Below, in pieces: positions 34,325 through 41,989 of a stretch of 46,046 nt of DNA; positions within the stretch are counted from its first letter, which is position 1, and every line of letters begins with the position of its first letter. Location: positions 1-46,046 of the forward strand of contig CAYNGH010000008.1 in the NCBI GenBank assembly GCA_964396845.1. Direction: 5' to 3'. Made by a program: the position numbers and the translations under genes. The notes under the pieces were generated by a model. That model had not been told where the DNA came from, made no database searches, and worked only from the letters and a program-made list of their open reading frames with translations. The DNA comes from CAYNGH01 sp964396845 (GTDB taxonomy: Bacteria > Vulcanimicrobiota > JAJTBE01 > CAYNGH01).

Positions 34325-34748
34325 GGTTCTCATCTCCTTCCTGATCCAGGAGAATCCGCACGAAACCGACACCCCGGGCTTTGTCCATCAGGGGCAGAAT
34401 ATGCCGGTATTCCAGCTGGGGATCCGCCAGAATAACCACCCGGTCGAAACCCTTCTGACGGCGAAGGGCCGACATCCGGGCTTCAAAGGAATCTATCCCT
34501 GGCATCTCCGGCGGGCCGTCCCCGGGGCGAAGGGTTATCCCGCCCCGGGAATCCAGCTTCACATAAACTGTGGGATCCCCTGGCGGTTCCGACAAACCCA
34601 GTCCCGGCAGTTGAACAACAAAACCCCCGGCGCTGTAGGTTTCCAGCACCATGAACAGCACCAGCAGAGTCAAGAGAACATCGGTGAGGGAAGTGAGATT
34701 GATGGAGTCCATGATTGCTGATTCTTTTGCATTTCTGATGCGGATCAT
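34308..34748 (-). CDS. exbD: ExbD/TolR-family protein (first copy)
   Basis: 146 residues. The N-terminus is short and basic (MIRIRNAKESAIMDSINLTS), then one helix LTDVLLTLLVLFMVLE with the motor Asp, then the periplasmic beta/alpha domain ending in FDRVVILADPQLEYRHILPLMDKARG. The start ATG overlaps the exbB stop (TGATG), so translation is coupled. In other systems this protein pairs with ExbB at 5:2 stoichiometry. It differs from the next copy in sequence and length, so the two are ancient paralogs. The periplasmic partner is not in the window. Confidence 0.92.
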   Translation of the reverse strand: MIRIRNAKESAIMDSINLTSLTDVLLTLLVLFMVLETYSAGGFVVQLPGLGLSEPPGDPTVYVKLDSRGGITLRPGDGPPEMPGIDSFEARMSALRRQKGFDRVVILADPQLEYRHILPLMDKARGVGFVRILLDQEGDENHDKNR

Positions 34749-35443
34749 CAGCTTTCTGCCTTTCTGTCAGGTTCATCCTCGGGGGAAGAATTTTCTTCTC
34801 CGGGAAATTCCCTGCCCTCCCTCCCCAGAAGGATCATCTCCACCACCTGGTTTGAGGCAACCTCCATTTCCCGGATGGCTCCAGAAATCCGCTGGCGAAA
34901 ATAATTGTAGAAAACCACTGCGGGAATGGCGATAACCAGCCCCGCGGCGGTGGTATAGAGGGCCTCGTAAATCCCCGTGGCGATAACCGCAGGCCCGGTG
35001 GTTCCCCGCAGGGCTATCTGGTTGAAGGCATTAATCAGGCCGGTGATGGTTCCCAGCAGGCCCAGAAAAGGAGCAATAACAGCAATGGTGCCCAAGCCCC
35101 CCACCATGCCTTCCAGGAGTGGCGTATCTGTAATGATAGTGTTTGCCATGGCAGTTTCGATATTTTCCTGATCCAGCTTATTTCTTATGATCCCCTCCCT
35201 CAGGACTTCGGGAAATATCCCTTCTTTTTTCCGAAGCCTGCCCACGGCTTCATCAAAACAGCCCCGGCGCAGGATAGGCCGGATTTCTTCTGTCACCTGC
35301 CGGGGATTTCCCAGAAGCTGTCTGAGGGCAAGAAACCTCTCCACCACGATGGAGAACATTAGAATGGAACAAAACACCAGCCCATACATGGCAGGCCCGC
35401 CCTTGTTCAAGAAGTTATATGCCGCTACAAGTGGATTTTCCAA
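34748..35443 (-). CDS. exbB: ExbB/TolQ-family proton channel protein
   Basis: 231 residues with three membrane segments: an N-terminal one (MYGLVFCSILMFSIVVERFL) and two close together (GTIAVIAPFLGLLGTITGLI and AGLVIAIPAVVFYNYF). The conserved loop TTGPAVIATGIYEALYTTAAGL contains the GI.eAL.tTa.GL motif. The start is TTG seven bases after GGGAGG. First gene of an exbB-exbD-exbD operon; it energises an outer-membrane process such as TonB-dependent uptake, Tol-Pal or gliding-type motion. Acidic C-terminal tail. Which partner it drives cannot be told from this window. Confidence 0.93.
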   Translation of the reverse strand: MENPLVAAYNFLNKGGPAMYGLVFCSILMFSIVVERFLALRQLLGNPRQVTEEIRPILRRGCFDEAVGRLRKKEGIFPEVLREGIIRNKLDQENIETAMANTIITDTPLLEGMVGGLGTIAVIAPFLGLLGTITGLINAFNQIALRGTTGPAVIATGIYEALYTTAAGLVIAIPAVVFYNYFRQRISGAIREMEVASNQVVEMILLGREGREFPGEENSSPEDEPDRKAES

Positions 35444-35581
35444 TTTTCCGCCTCCCGTATTTTTTCAGGACAGCCCGGATGCCGGGCTGGTAATAGAATG
35501 ATTATAGAGCTGGAATGATTTACCTGCCATATATACTTAGCAGAAAATTTCCAGTAATTAAAGGCATGAGGATCCGACAGA

Positions 35582-35599
35582 TGTTTACAAATTGTTAAC
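35582..35599 (+). promoter_or_regulatory. candidate activator site, ACAAATTTG family (copy c)
   Basis: TGTTTACAAATTGTTAAC, an imperfect palindrome, centred about 52 bp upstream of the -10 hexamer at 35643. Confidence 0.42.
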
Positions 35600-35642
35600 T
35601 ATAAAACCACAAAAAATTCACACGGAATAAGGGAAAAAGTGT

Positions 35643-35648
35643 TAAAAT
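35643..35648 (+). promoter_or_regulatory. -10 hexamer for the gene pair at 35707
   Basis: TAAAAT, one mismatch to consensus and about 58 bases before the ATG. No consensus -35, as at 6914. An alternative is TTGGAA (35648), 17 bases, GATAAC (35671). Confidence 0.4.
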
Positions 35649-35706
35649 TGGAAATGGTGATTATATCAATGATAACAGGCGCATCGCCTGCCACAAGGAG
35701 AACGTC

Positions 35707-36477
35707 ATGTCCATCGAAGGGGTAAGGAGCAAAACGGGATGGGAAAAACCCGTCCAGATGCCAGCAGAAAAACCCGAGAAGAAAAGCCATCCCCCCCAGC
35801 CGGAAGAAACCCTTGAGCTAAACAGTCAGTCCCCGGAGAAACCAGGACTGATCAAAAGATTTGCCAACGCCTGCAACTCCGGCATCAACAAGGTGGGCGA
35901 CGGGCTTGTAAATTTTATCGAAAAAAACATCACCGGCAAGACTTCCGTGGACAACAATGGCCAGGATGGCGGGATATACAAATCTTTCGGATCATACGGC
36001 AACAAGTGCCACAACCATGCCCGCTATGTAGCCATCGGCGCTTCCGGTGGAGGTGCCATCGGCACAGCTGTGGGTCTTTTTGGAGGCTACGAGGAGATCC
36101 GACACGATCAGGTGGAGCTGGTATGGAAAGATAACGCCATAAAAGATCCCCGAATGAACGGATTCAGCCACTGGTCCAGCGAAACCGGTTATTATACCCA
36201 GGACTATGTGGGAACCGACAGTCAGGGCCGGTCACAATATGTGGAACGCTGGGTTCACACCGGCTATAATCACAGCTTTTCTCCCAAAATCGGATATGAT
36301 CAGGTGGGAAGCTATAAATCCCCGGAATATTCCCATTCCGCCAAATGGAATCCCATCAGCGCAGGTTTTGTGGGGCTGGTTTCAGGCACGGCCATCGGCG
36401 GGGTTGTGGGCTTCGCTGTTTCAGTGGCCACCAAGCTCATCAGAAACAGCAATTTCCTCTCAAGGAGCAAATCATGA
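35707..36477 (+). CDS. glycine-zipper hairpin membrane protein, first of a paralogous pair
   Basis: 256 residues. A Pro/Lys-rich N-terminus with ETLELNSQSP, then an amphipathic helix region (FANACNSGINKVGDGLVNFI), then a glycine-rich membrane helix about 102-122 (AIGASGGGAIGTAVGLFGG), about 90 polar residues rich in Trp/Tyr/His (NGFSHWSSETGYYTQDYVG), a second glycine-rich helix about 218-242 (GFVGLVSGTAIGGVVGFAVS) and a short basic tail. The two helices have GxxxG spacing and would put the loop on one side of the membrane. AAGGAG precedes the ATG. It overlaps the next gene by ATGA. No family recognised. Pore-forming, holin-like or scaffold roles are all conceivable. Confidence 0.85.
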   Translation: MSIEGVRSKTGWEKPVQMPAEKPEKKSHPPQPEETLELNSQSPEKPGLIKRFANACNSGINKVGDGLVNFIEKNITGKTSVDNNGQDGGIYKSFGSYGNKCHNHARYVAIGASGGGAIGTAVGLFGGYEEIRHDQVELVWKDNAIKDPRMNGFSHWSSETGYYTQDYVGTDSQGRSQYVERWVHTGYNHSFSPKIGYDQVGSYKSPEYSHSAKWNPISAGFVGLVSGTAIGGVVGFAVSVATKLIRNSNFLSRSKS

Positions 36478-37211
36478 TGGATGCAGGTTCGATAAAAAAC
36501 AATATGAATATTACCGGCCCCGGACAGCATGTTGGCAGGGCTTCCGGAAAAACCCCGGCAAAGATTGGATATTCCCCGGTTCCATCCGATGAGTATAAGC
36601 CGGAAAAAGAAAAAGAACAGGGGATTATCGCCAAGACTGTTGACAAAATGGCGGGATTTGTCCGGGAATATATCGTGGGGCCCGGAGAAAAATATGCCAA
36701 CAACCTGCGAAGTGATTTTAAAACCCAGGCAATGACTGCGGGAATCGCCCTGGGGGGAGCTGCGGGAGCCTTCATTGGATATGAATCCGCGGTCATCGAG
36801 GCCAACAACACCCAGACATCGGTTCAGACCTGGCAGGAGCCGGTAACCCACCGCAAATACCTGGGGGACATACCCAGGGATTACCACTCATGGTCCAGCT
36901 GGGATCACCGTTCATACAGTTTTGACGCAGATGGCCGCCTGTCCGGAGGCAGAGCCATATACCGGGAAGCCCCGGTCTATAATCCCGACAACACGGTGAA
37001 GATGCAGGAAGTAACAGAAACCGTATCAAGCAGGCGATTTAACATATTCGGCGGTGTTTTTGGCGGGCTGTTGCTGGGAGTCGCCGGGGGGACTCTTGCG
37101 GGAATCGCCCTGAGCCTTATTCATAAAGCCATCAAGGGTTTATCCCCCTACCCTGCCCCTGTAAAAATACAGCCGGCTGACCAGGCTGTAGGATTTTTTT
37201 TTGTAAATTAG
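36474..37211 (+). CDS. glycine-zipper hairpin membrane protein, second of the pair
   Basis: 245 residues from ATG 36474, six bases after AAGGAG and overlapping the previous stop (ATGA). Same layout as its neighbour: Pro/Lys-rich start, amphipathic helix (AKTVDKMAGFVREYI), membrane helix about 84-102 (AGIALGGAAGAFIGYES), Trp/Tyr/His-rich loop (YHSWSSWDHRSYSFDADG) and a second Gly-rich helix (FGGVFGGLLLGVAGGTLAGI). The C-terminus is odd: its last codons are encoded by a terminator hairpin and its T-run (QPADQAVGFFFVN). An extra base in CCCCC at 37144-37148 would explain this; removing one C would give a TAA at 37162. The real end is probably near 37164. Confidence 0.82.
   Translation: MMDAGSIKNNMNITGPGQHVGRASGKTPAKIGYSPVPSDEYKPEKEKEQGIIAKTVDKMAGFVREYIVGPGEKYANNLRSDFKTQAMTAGIALGGAAGAFIGYESAVIEANNTQTSVQTWQEPVTHRKYLGDIPRDYHSWSSWDHRSYSFDADGRLSGGRAIYREAPVYNPDNTVKMQEVTETVSSRRFNIFGGVFGGLLLGVAGGTLAGIALSLIHKAIKGLSPYPAPVKIQPADQAVGFFFVN
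37168..37202 (+). terminator. rho-independent terminator lying inside the 3' end of the gene at 36474
   Basis: Stem TACAGCC / GGCTGTA, nine-base loop, GGA then nine T residues (37194-37202). The stop codon in the annotated frame is at 37209-37211, downstream of the T-run. Confidence 0.8.
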
Positions 37212-37223
37212 AATGTATCAGTT

Positions 37224-38291
37224 ATGAGCGACGAAAAGAAAAGGCCGAGAACATCCAGATTCCGCCGCAGTTCCCGTTTCAGAAGCCCCAAGGAGCCTGC
37301 CCGGGCCAGTGAAAAGAAAAAAGAAGAAGCTCCGGCAACACCACCCGCCGAGGAGAAAACTCCTCCGGAAACCCCTCCGGCGGAAGTTGCTCCTGTTGCT
37401 GTGGCCCAGACCAATGTCATCACAGTTAATGTCAAGGAGTGGTTCCAGTCGCCGGCCCTGTCTGATGTCATAAAATTTTCCCACTGGGGAAAATACGAAC
37501 GCCGGGTTGAGATGGGCATTCATATGATTCTTTCCATACTCCGCCAGCATGATGTAAAGGCAACTTTTTTTGTTCTGGGTATTGTTGCCAGGGAATTCCC
37601 GGAGCTGATCAAGATGATCTCCTCGGAAGGGCACGAAGTGGGGACCATGGGATACTACAACCGGCGTCTTCATTCCATCCCCCCAGGCGACTACATCAAG
37701 GAGATAGAAATGTCTGTTGCCCTCTTAAAGAGTCTGACGGGCAAGGATGTGGCCCTTCACCGGGCTCCCAACTGGTCGGTGACCCAGCATACCCTGTGGG
37801 TGATGGAAATCCTCAGGACCTTCAATATAAATTACGACTCCAGCATATTCCCGGTAAATGCCATCCTATACGGCATCGAAAACGCTCCCCGGTTTCCCTA
37901 TCTTATAAACCCGTCGGGGATTATCGAGTTTCCCCCTTCCACCCTCAGCATTATCGGTAAGAATATCTCCCTTTTCTGGAGTACATTTTTCCGGATGGTA
38001 CCTTATGGCTTGATAAAAATGGCCATCAAAAATATCAACAGCCAGGGCTACCCGGTAATGGTGTCGGTATCTCCCTGGGAGGTGGAAGGCGGTTTTCCCC
38101 GGATGGATTTAGGCCTGGAAGGTTATCTTTCCCAGCATGCCGGGGTGGGAAACACCGCATCCCATCTGACATCCCTGCTGGGAGATTTTTCCTTCAACAC
38201 TATGACCTCGGTGCTCGAAACGAATCCCCCGACGGACTCGGTGCATCTTAATACATTGCAGGACAAGAGAAAAGGAAATGTTTTCGAGTAG
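37224..38291 (+). CDS. polysaccharide-deacetylase-fold protein, predicted catalytically inactive
   Basis: 355 residues. A disordered Lys/Glu/Pro/Ala-rich N-terminus (1-60) precedes a NodB-type barrel with a DUF3473-like C-terminal part, as in exopolysaccharide-linked deacetylases. Fold landmarks are intact: ERRVEMGIHMILSILRQHDV, KATFFVLGIVAREFPELI, HRAPNWSV, IIEFPPSTLS. The active site is not: the usual VDVED reads VNVKE (69-72), the SHGYDH metal motif reads TMGYYN (both His replaced, Met142 and Asn146), and the HPWE motif reads SPWE (Ser283). It therefore probably binds rather than cleaves sugar. No ribosome site precedes the ATG; TAGAAT at 37209 could give a leaderless mRNA. Confidence 0.85.
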   Translation: MSDEKKRPRTSRFRRSSRFRSPKEPARASEKKKEEAPATPPAEEKTPPETPPAEVAPVAVAQTNVITVNVKEWFQSPALSDVIKFSHWGKYERRVEMGIHMILSILRQHDVKATFFVLGIVAREFPELIKMISSEGHEVGTMGYYNRRLHSIPPGDYIKEIEMSVALLKSLTGKDVALHRAPNWSVTQHTLWVMEILRTFNINYDSSIFPVNAILYGIENAPRFPYLINPSGIIEFPPSTLSIIGKNISLFWSTFFRMVPYGLIKMAIKNINSQGYPVMVSVSPWEVEGGFPRMDLGLEGYLSQHAGVGNTASHLTSLLGDFSFNTMTSVLETNPPTDSVHLNTLQDKRKGNVFE

Positions 38292-38519
38292 GACCTGTCT
38301 TCAAAGCCGGTCAACTGCCCGGGAGTGCCAGAAAAAGCCTGATAGTTTAATTACACAGCCTAAGCCCTATAAAGCCTGACTTCGGGACAAAGCCAACAGG
38401 AGAAATCATATGGAAAATTCTCCCCGAAGAAGGGAATAAGACTGGAACTGGAAAACACTAAAATCAAGAAACAATGGATTCAACTGGAAAAACGGCAGTG
38501 GTGAGGTGATTTTTAGATT

Positions 38520-39461
38520 ATGGGTAAAGCCATATCCATCCAGAACCTGGAAAAAATCTACAAGCCCAGAGGGAAATCTTTTGGCACGCCGGTTCATGCC
38601 ATCAGGGACCTGACCCTGTCGGTGGAAGAAGGGGACATATACGGTTTCATAGGGCCCAACGGAGCCGGCAAGACCACCACCATCAAGATCCTGATGGGGC
38701 TCATCACTCCCTCATCGGGTAGTGCCACCATATTGAGTCACAAGGCAGGCACTGTGGATGCAAAGAAAAAAATCGGCTTCCTGTCAGAAGTGGCACATTA
38801 CTACCCCTTCATGGAGGTGGGCAAACTGCTGGATTTTTACTGCTCATTCTTCGAAATTCCACCTTCCCGGCGAAAGGAAAGGATTGATGAAGTTCTCTCC
38901 ATGGTGAACCTTTCCGAGAAAAAATTTGCCCGGATGAACGAGCTGTCCAAGGGGATGACCCAACGTTTCGGCATAGCCCAGGCAATCATTGCTGATCCGC
39001 CTCTGTTAATCCTTGACGAGCTGACCTCGGGACTGGATCCCATCGCCCAGAAGGAAGTGAAGGATATTGTCCTGGCCCTTAAAAACAGAGGCAAAACCAT
39101 ATTCTTTTCTTCTCACCAGATGACCGAAGTAGAAAACATATGTGACAAGATCGGCATTATTCACCGGGGAGTGCTCAAAAAGACCGCGGGTCTGGAAGAG
39201 TTTCTTGTGGAAGAATCAGGTGGAAAGTCCGTGGTGGTCTTTTCATCGGATAATGGGGATATGGTTGATCAGCTAAGAGAGATAAAACTCGATGTCAACA
39301 ATGTCCGCTCCGGGGTTTACAGCATTGTGATTCCCGATACCGACGTGAATCCCCTCATCGACGACATCCAAAGCCGGGGGGGCAAAATCAAAGAGGTGGC
39401 CCCCCACCGCTATTCCCTTGAGGATGCTTTCTTCAAGCTGATAAAGGAGGACGCCAACTGA
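38520..39461 (+). CDS. ABC transporter ATP-binding protein (exporter/DrrA-NatA type)
   Basis: 313 residues: Walker A GPNGAGKTT, Q-loop region GFLSEVAHYYPFM, signature LSKGMTQRFGIAQ (in place of the usual LSGG), Walker B LLILDELTSGLDP, and the switch His in SSHQM. It has a 100-residue C-terminal extension of the type found in DrrA, NatA and CcmA-like exporters. GAGGTGA lies about 11 bases before the ATG. It is translationally coupled to the permease (TGATG). The substrate cannot be told; gene pairs of this type export lipids, antibiotics, Na+ or polysaccharide-related compounds. The deacetylase-like gene lies 228 bp upstream. Confidence 0.94.
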   Translation: MGKAISIQNLEKIYKPRGKSFGTPVHAIRDLTLSVEEGDIYGFIGPNGAGKTTTIKILMGLITPSSGSATILSHKAGTVDAKKKIGFLSEVAHYYPFMEVGKLLDFYCSFFEIPPSRRKERIDEVLSMVNLSEKKFARMNELSKGMTQRFGIAQAIIADPPLLILDELTSGLDPIAQKEVKDIVLALKNRGKTIFFSSHQMTEVENICDKIGIIHRGVLKKTAGLEEFLVEESGGKSVVVFSSDNGDMVDQLREIKLDVNNVRSGVYSIVIPDTDVNPLIDDIQSRGGKIKEVAPHRYSLEDAFFKLIKEDAN

Positions 39462-40237
39462 TGAACATAAGACACATCATAAGAATTGCCTCCATCACCT
39501 TCGAGGAAAACTACCGGAAGAAATTCCTCTACATACTGCTTTTTCTCAGCGGTATCATTGTAATATCATCGTATTTCTTCGATCCCTTCGAAATTGGCCG
39601 CCAGTTCCCGGTGATTGCCGATGTCAGCCTGACAGCCCTGTCAACCCTGGGAGTGATCATGACCTTCGGCCTGTTCCTCACCGCCATACCCAACGAAATT
39701 GAAAAAAAGACCATATACCCCCTGATGTCCAAGCCCATCAACCGCTCTGATTATCTATGGGGCAAATACCTGGGGAATATGCTGATGATTTTCATCAATC
39801 TCTTTGTCCTGGGAACCCTGCTGTTCTTTCTGCTTCGTCGCATGAACGAGGCATTTGCTTTTGGAACCCTGATAAATTCAGTTATTCTCACCTTCATCGA
39901 ATGTGGTATTCTGGGGGCTATTATCGTGCTGTTCTCACCGTGGATGTCATATCCCGTGAACCTGGTCCTGAGCCTCCTGTTTTATCTGACGGGAAATTTG
40001 TCCTCGGGATACATCCAATATCTGGCGGCGGACCCCAGAACAGCATTTTCTGCAGGGTTGGTGCTTCTTTTAAAAATGTTCCTGCCCAGCTTTGAGTTTC
40101 TCCAGATCAAAAACTCCATTGTCCACAGTTATATCGTGGATCCCAACTACATCCGGGGCGCGGTCATATATGGAGTGATATATATCTTCATCATAATGCT
40201 TCTGGCGGATCTTCTCTTTCAGCGAAAGGATCTGTAA
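39461..40237 (+). CDS. ABC-2-type transporter permease
   Basis: 258 residues, six predicted membrane segments (for example FLYILLFLSGIIVISSYF, MLMIFINLFVLGTLLFFLL, AIIVLFSPWMSYPVNLVLSLLFYL). The loop EIEKKTIYPLMSKPINRSDYLWGKYLG after the second helix is typical of ABC-2 permeases. Its ATG overlaps the stop of the ATPase gene (TGATG), so both are made in one operon. Half-size subunit, expected to form a dimer with two ATPase copies. Cargo unknown. It converges on the lytic transglycosylase 25 bp away. Confidence 0.92.
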   Translation: MNIRHIIRIASITFEENYRKKFLYILLFLSGIIVISSYFFDPFEIGRQFPVIADVSLTALSTLGVIMTFGLFLTAIPNEIEKKTIYPLMSKPINRSDYLWGKYLGNMLMIFINLFVLGTLLFFLLRRMNEAFAFGTLINSVILTFIECGILGAIIVLFSPWMSYPVNLVLSLLFYLTGNLSSGYIQYLAADPRTAFSAGLVLLLKMFLPSFEFLQIKNSIVHSYIVDPNYIRGAVIYGVIYIFIIMLLADLLFQRKDL

Positions 40238-40262
40238 AAGCCGGGTTTGTTCTTCAACGGAC

Positions 40263-41297
40263 TTATTCTTCAAGCTGTTTTTGGTATTCTTCCAGCACAA
40301 GGTTAATAAAATAGATATAGTTTTTAGTTTCGCTGTAGGGGGGCACGCCTCCATGGCGGGTTACCGCACCGGGGCCGGCATTATAAGCTGCCAGGGCCAG
40401 GGTAACCCGGTCGGGGTATCTTCCGAAGCGTTGAATCTGCCGGCTCAGGTATCGGACGCATCCTTCGATGTTGTGTGTCAGGTCATGGGGATCCAGTCCC
40501 ATTCCCGCAGCGGTGGAAGGCATAAGCTGTCCCAATCCTATGGCTCCGGCAGAGGAAACAGCATCCACATCAAAGGCAGACTCGATATTCACCAGAGCTG
40601 TCACCAGCAAAGGGGCCACCTGATACCTGTCACTATAATAAATAATACTCCCGGCAATTTTCTGTACTTTTTCCCATGGGTAATGGGGATTGTGGATATA
40701 TATCCGGTGAAGGATGAAGGGATAAGCAGGGTTGCTCAAATGTTTGGGGCCGTGAGGGGTGTCCAGAGTAAAATTTTCCACCAGCCGGTATTTTTGCGAA
40801 AACTTGCGATAGGACAGCTCCTCCGGCGGTGCCAGGATTACCACAGAGCCTGCATCAAGATATTCCATCCGGTGATCCGGCCCCAGAACAATGGTTCCCT
40901 TGACTCCCACTCTGTAACCGGTGCGGTCAAAATCGAGATTCCTGACATTTTTTTTTGCGCTGACCCAGAATAATTCTCCTCCTGGGGCTTTAACCCGGAG
41001 CCAGTAGTTCTGAGGGTGGGTCTGAAAACTGGTCACCTGGCCGACCCAGAAAACCGTTCGCCGGGTAAAATCCCCAAGGCGGTTCCGGGCGGCTTCTGCC
41101 ATGGCATCGTTTCTGTCAAGCCTTGATTCGAGTATCTGCACCCGCTGGGGAGTGATTGAAGTATCAACCTTCCTCTGGAGGTATGAAGAGGTGGACCCGT
41201 CATACCTGCCTGCCGGGGCCACTCCTCCTGCAAGGATGAAAAAAACCAGTACCAGTGCTGTTATAATAATAACTCTGCCAGCAACAAACCCCTTCAA
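40263..41297 (-). CDS. lytic transglycosylase (SLT domain), membrane-anchored
   Basis: 344 residues from TTG 41297, which has GGGAG about eight bases upstream; GTG 41315 also opens the frame but has no ribosome site. An N-terminal hydrophobic anchor (VIIITALVLVFFILAGG) places it in the periplasm. Residues about 75-160 form a beta-rich domain (VFWVGQVTSFQTHPQNYWLRV). The C-terminal 120 residues are the goose-lysozyme-like SLT domain: catalytic Glu239 in ALVNIESAFD, then SSAGAIGLGQLMPSTA, ALAAYNAGPGAV and PPYSETKNYI. It cleaves peptidoglycan between MurNAc and GlcNAc, forming anhydro-MurNAc. Single gene. Confidence 0.94.
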   Translation of the reverse strand: MKGFVAGRVIIITALVLVFFILAGGVAPAGRYDGSTSSYLQRKVDTSITPQRVQILESRLDRNDAMAEAARNRLGDFTRRTVFWVGQVTSFQTHPQNYWLRVKAPGGELFWVSAKKNVRNLDFDRTGYRVGVKGTIVLGPDHRMEYLDAGSVVILAPPEELSYRKFSQKYRLVENFTLDTPHGPKHLSNPAYPFILHRIYIHNPHYPWEKVQKIAGSIIYYSDRYQVAPLLVTALVNIESAFDVDAVSSAGAIGLGQLMPSTAAGMGLDPHDLTHNIEGCVRYLSRQIQRFGRYPDRVTLALAAYNAGPGAVTRHGGVPPYSETKNYIYFINLVLEEYQKQLEE

Positions 41298-41403
41298 GAC
41301 CACCACTCCCGACACAAATGATAATCATGATTCGCCGGTACTCCCCGGTGTCCTGTCGGCATTGGAACAATGCTCTGGCGGGAGATTGCATGTGAGATTA
41401 AAG

Positions 41404-41431
41404 CAAAGACCCGGCAAAACCGGGTCTTTTG
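41404..41431 (-). terminator. hairpin terminator downstream of the small gene at 41459
   Basis: Perfect stem AAAGACCCGG / CCGGGTCTTT around CAAAA, between the small minus-strand gene and the transglycosylase gene. Confidence 0.75.
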
Positions 41432-41458
41432 GGTGGGGAGAATGGGAGCCTCAAACTC

Positions 41459-41674
41459 TTAGTTTCTGCCGTTCCACCTGATAATTTGAGTCATTTCAAG
41501 GAAATTGCGGGGCTTTCGAAATTCATTGTAAAGATGCTTTCCCTCCAGCATCCTGCCGATGAATTTAATTCGTTTTTTCTTGTGGAGTATTGGCCTGCAC
41601 ACATGAGAGTATGATCTGTGCCGGCTGGTTCCCAGGCGGGCGATTTTTCCGTTCACATCACTGATAATCGACAT
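41459..41674 (-). CDS. small basic protein of unknown function
   Basis: 71 residues from ATG 41674, with AGAGG six bases upstream. Strongly basic (SRHRSYSHVCRPILHKKKRIKFI, EFRKPRNFLEMTQIIRW), no signal peptide. It could bind nucleic acid. The hairpin terminator at 41404-41431 lies just past its stop on the same strand, which supports a real transcript. No family recognised; a chance frame remains possible. Confidence 0.42.
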   Translation of the reverse strand: MSIISDVNGKIARLGTSRHRSYSHVCRPILHKKKRIKFIGRMLEGKHLYNEFRKPRNFLEMTQIIRWNGRN

Positions 41675-41952
41675 TGTCAACCTCTGGAAAGTTAGTTTCA
41701 TCTTAATAATCGGACGGTTACCGGCTTTTTTCATGTCTTTTAGTTTAAAATTCTGCCATACCAATGTATCTGTTATGATTCAACTGAATCTCCAGATAAC
41801 ATATTCCTTAGTCGGATTTGATCCATGTCATCCATGCTCCCGGCAGAAATTACACAAAAAATGTCCGATTTTTTCCCATGAAACCTGAGCAAAACCAGCT
41901 TTATCCAGAATGTTAACAAAATGTTAAAATTGATGATGTTTATTTTAACCTG

Positions 41953-41970
41953 TGTTACAAATTTGTAACA
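41953..41970 (+). promoter_or_regulatory. perfect 18-bp palindrome, best copy of the ACAAATTTGT site (copy d)
   Basis: TGTTACAAATTTGTAACA is its own reverse complement. Its centre is about 52 bp upstream of the -10 hexamer, about -63 relative to the predicted transcription start, the usual place for a class I activator site. Confidence 0.65.
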
Positions 41971-41989
41971 TTTTCTTGGGGTCAAAATA

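Noticed and set aside
38292..38519. 228-bp gap before the ABC genes inspected for a small RNA or riboswitch
   Set aside because: No convincing stem-loop, terminator or conserved riboswitch pattern could be seen by eye.
41953..41970. Palindrome considered as a Rex operator because rex lies downstream
   Set aside because: Rex half-sites (TTGTTAA or TTGTGA) point inward with a 4- to 6-base spacer. Here the half-site is TGTTAC and the alignment is displaced by one base on each side. A different regulator is more likely, though a variant Rex site cannot be excluded.
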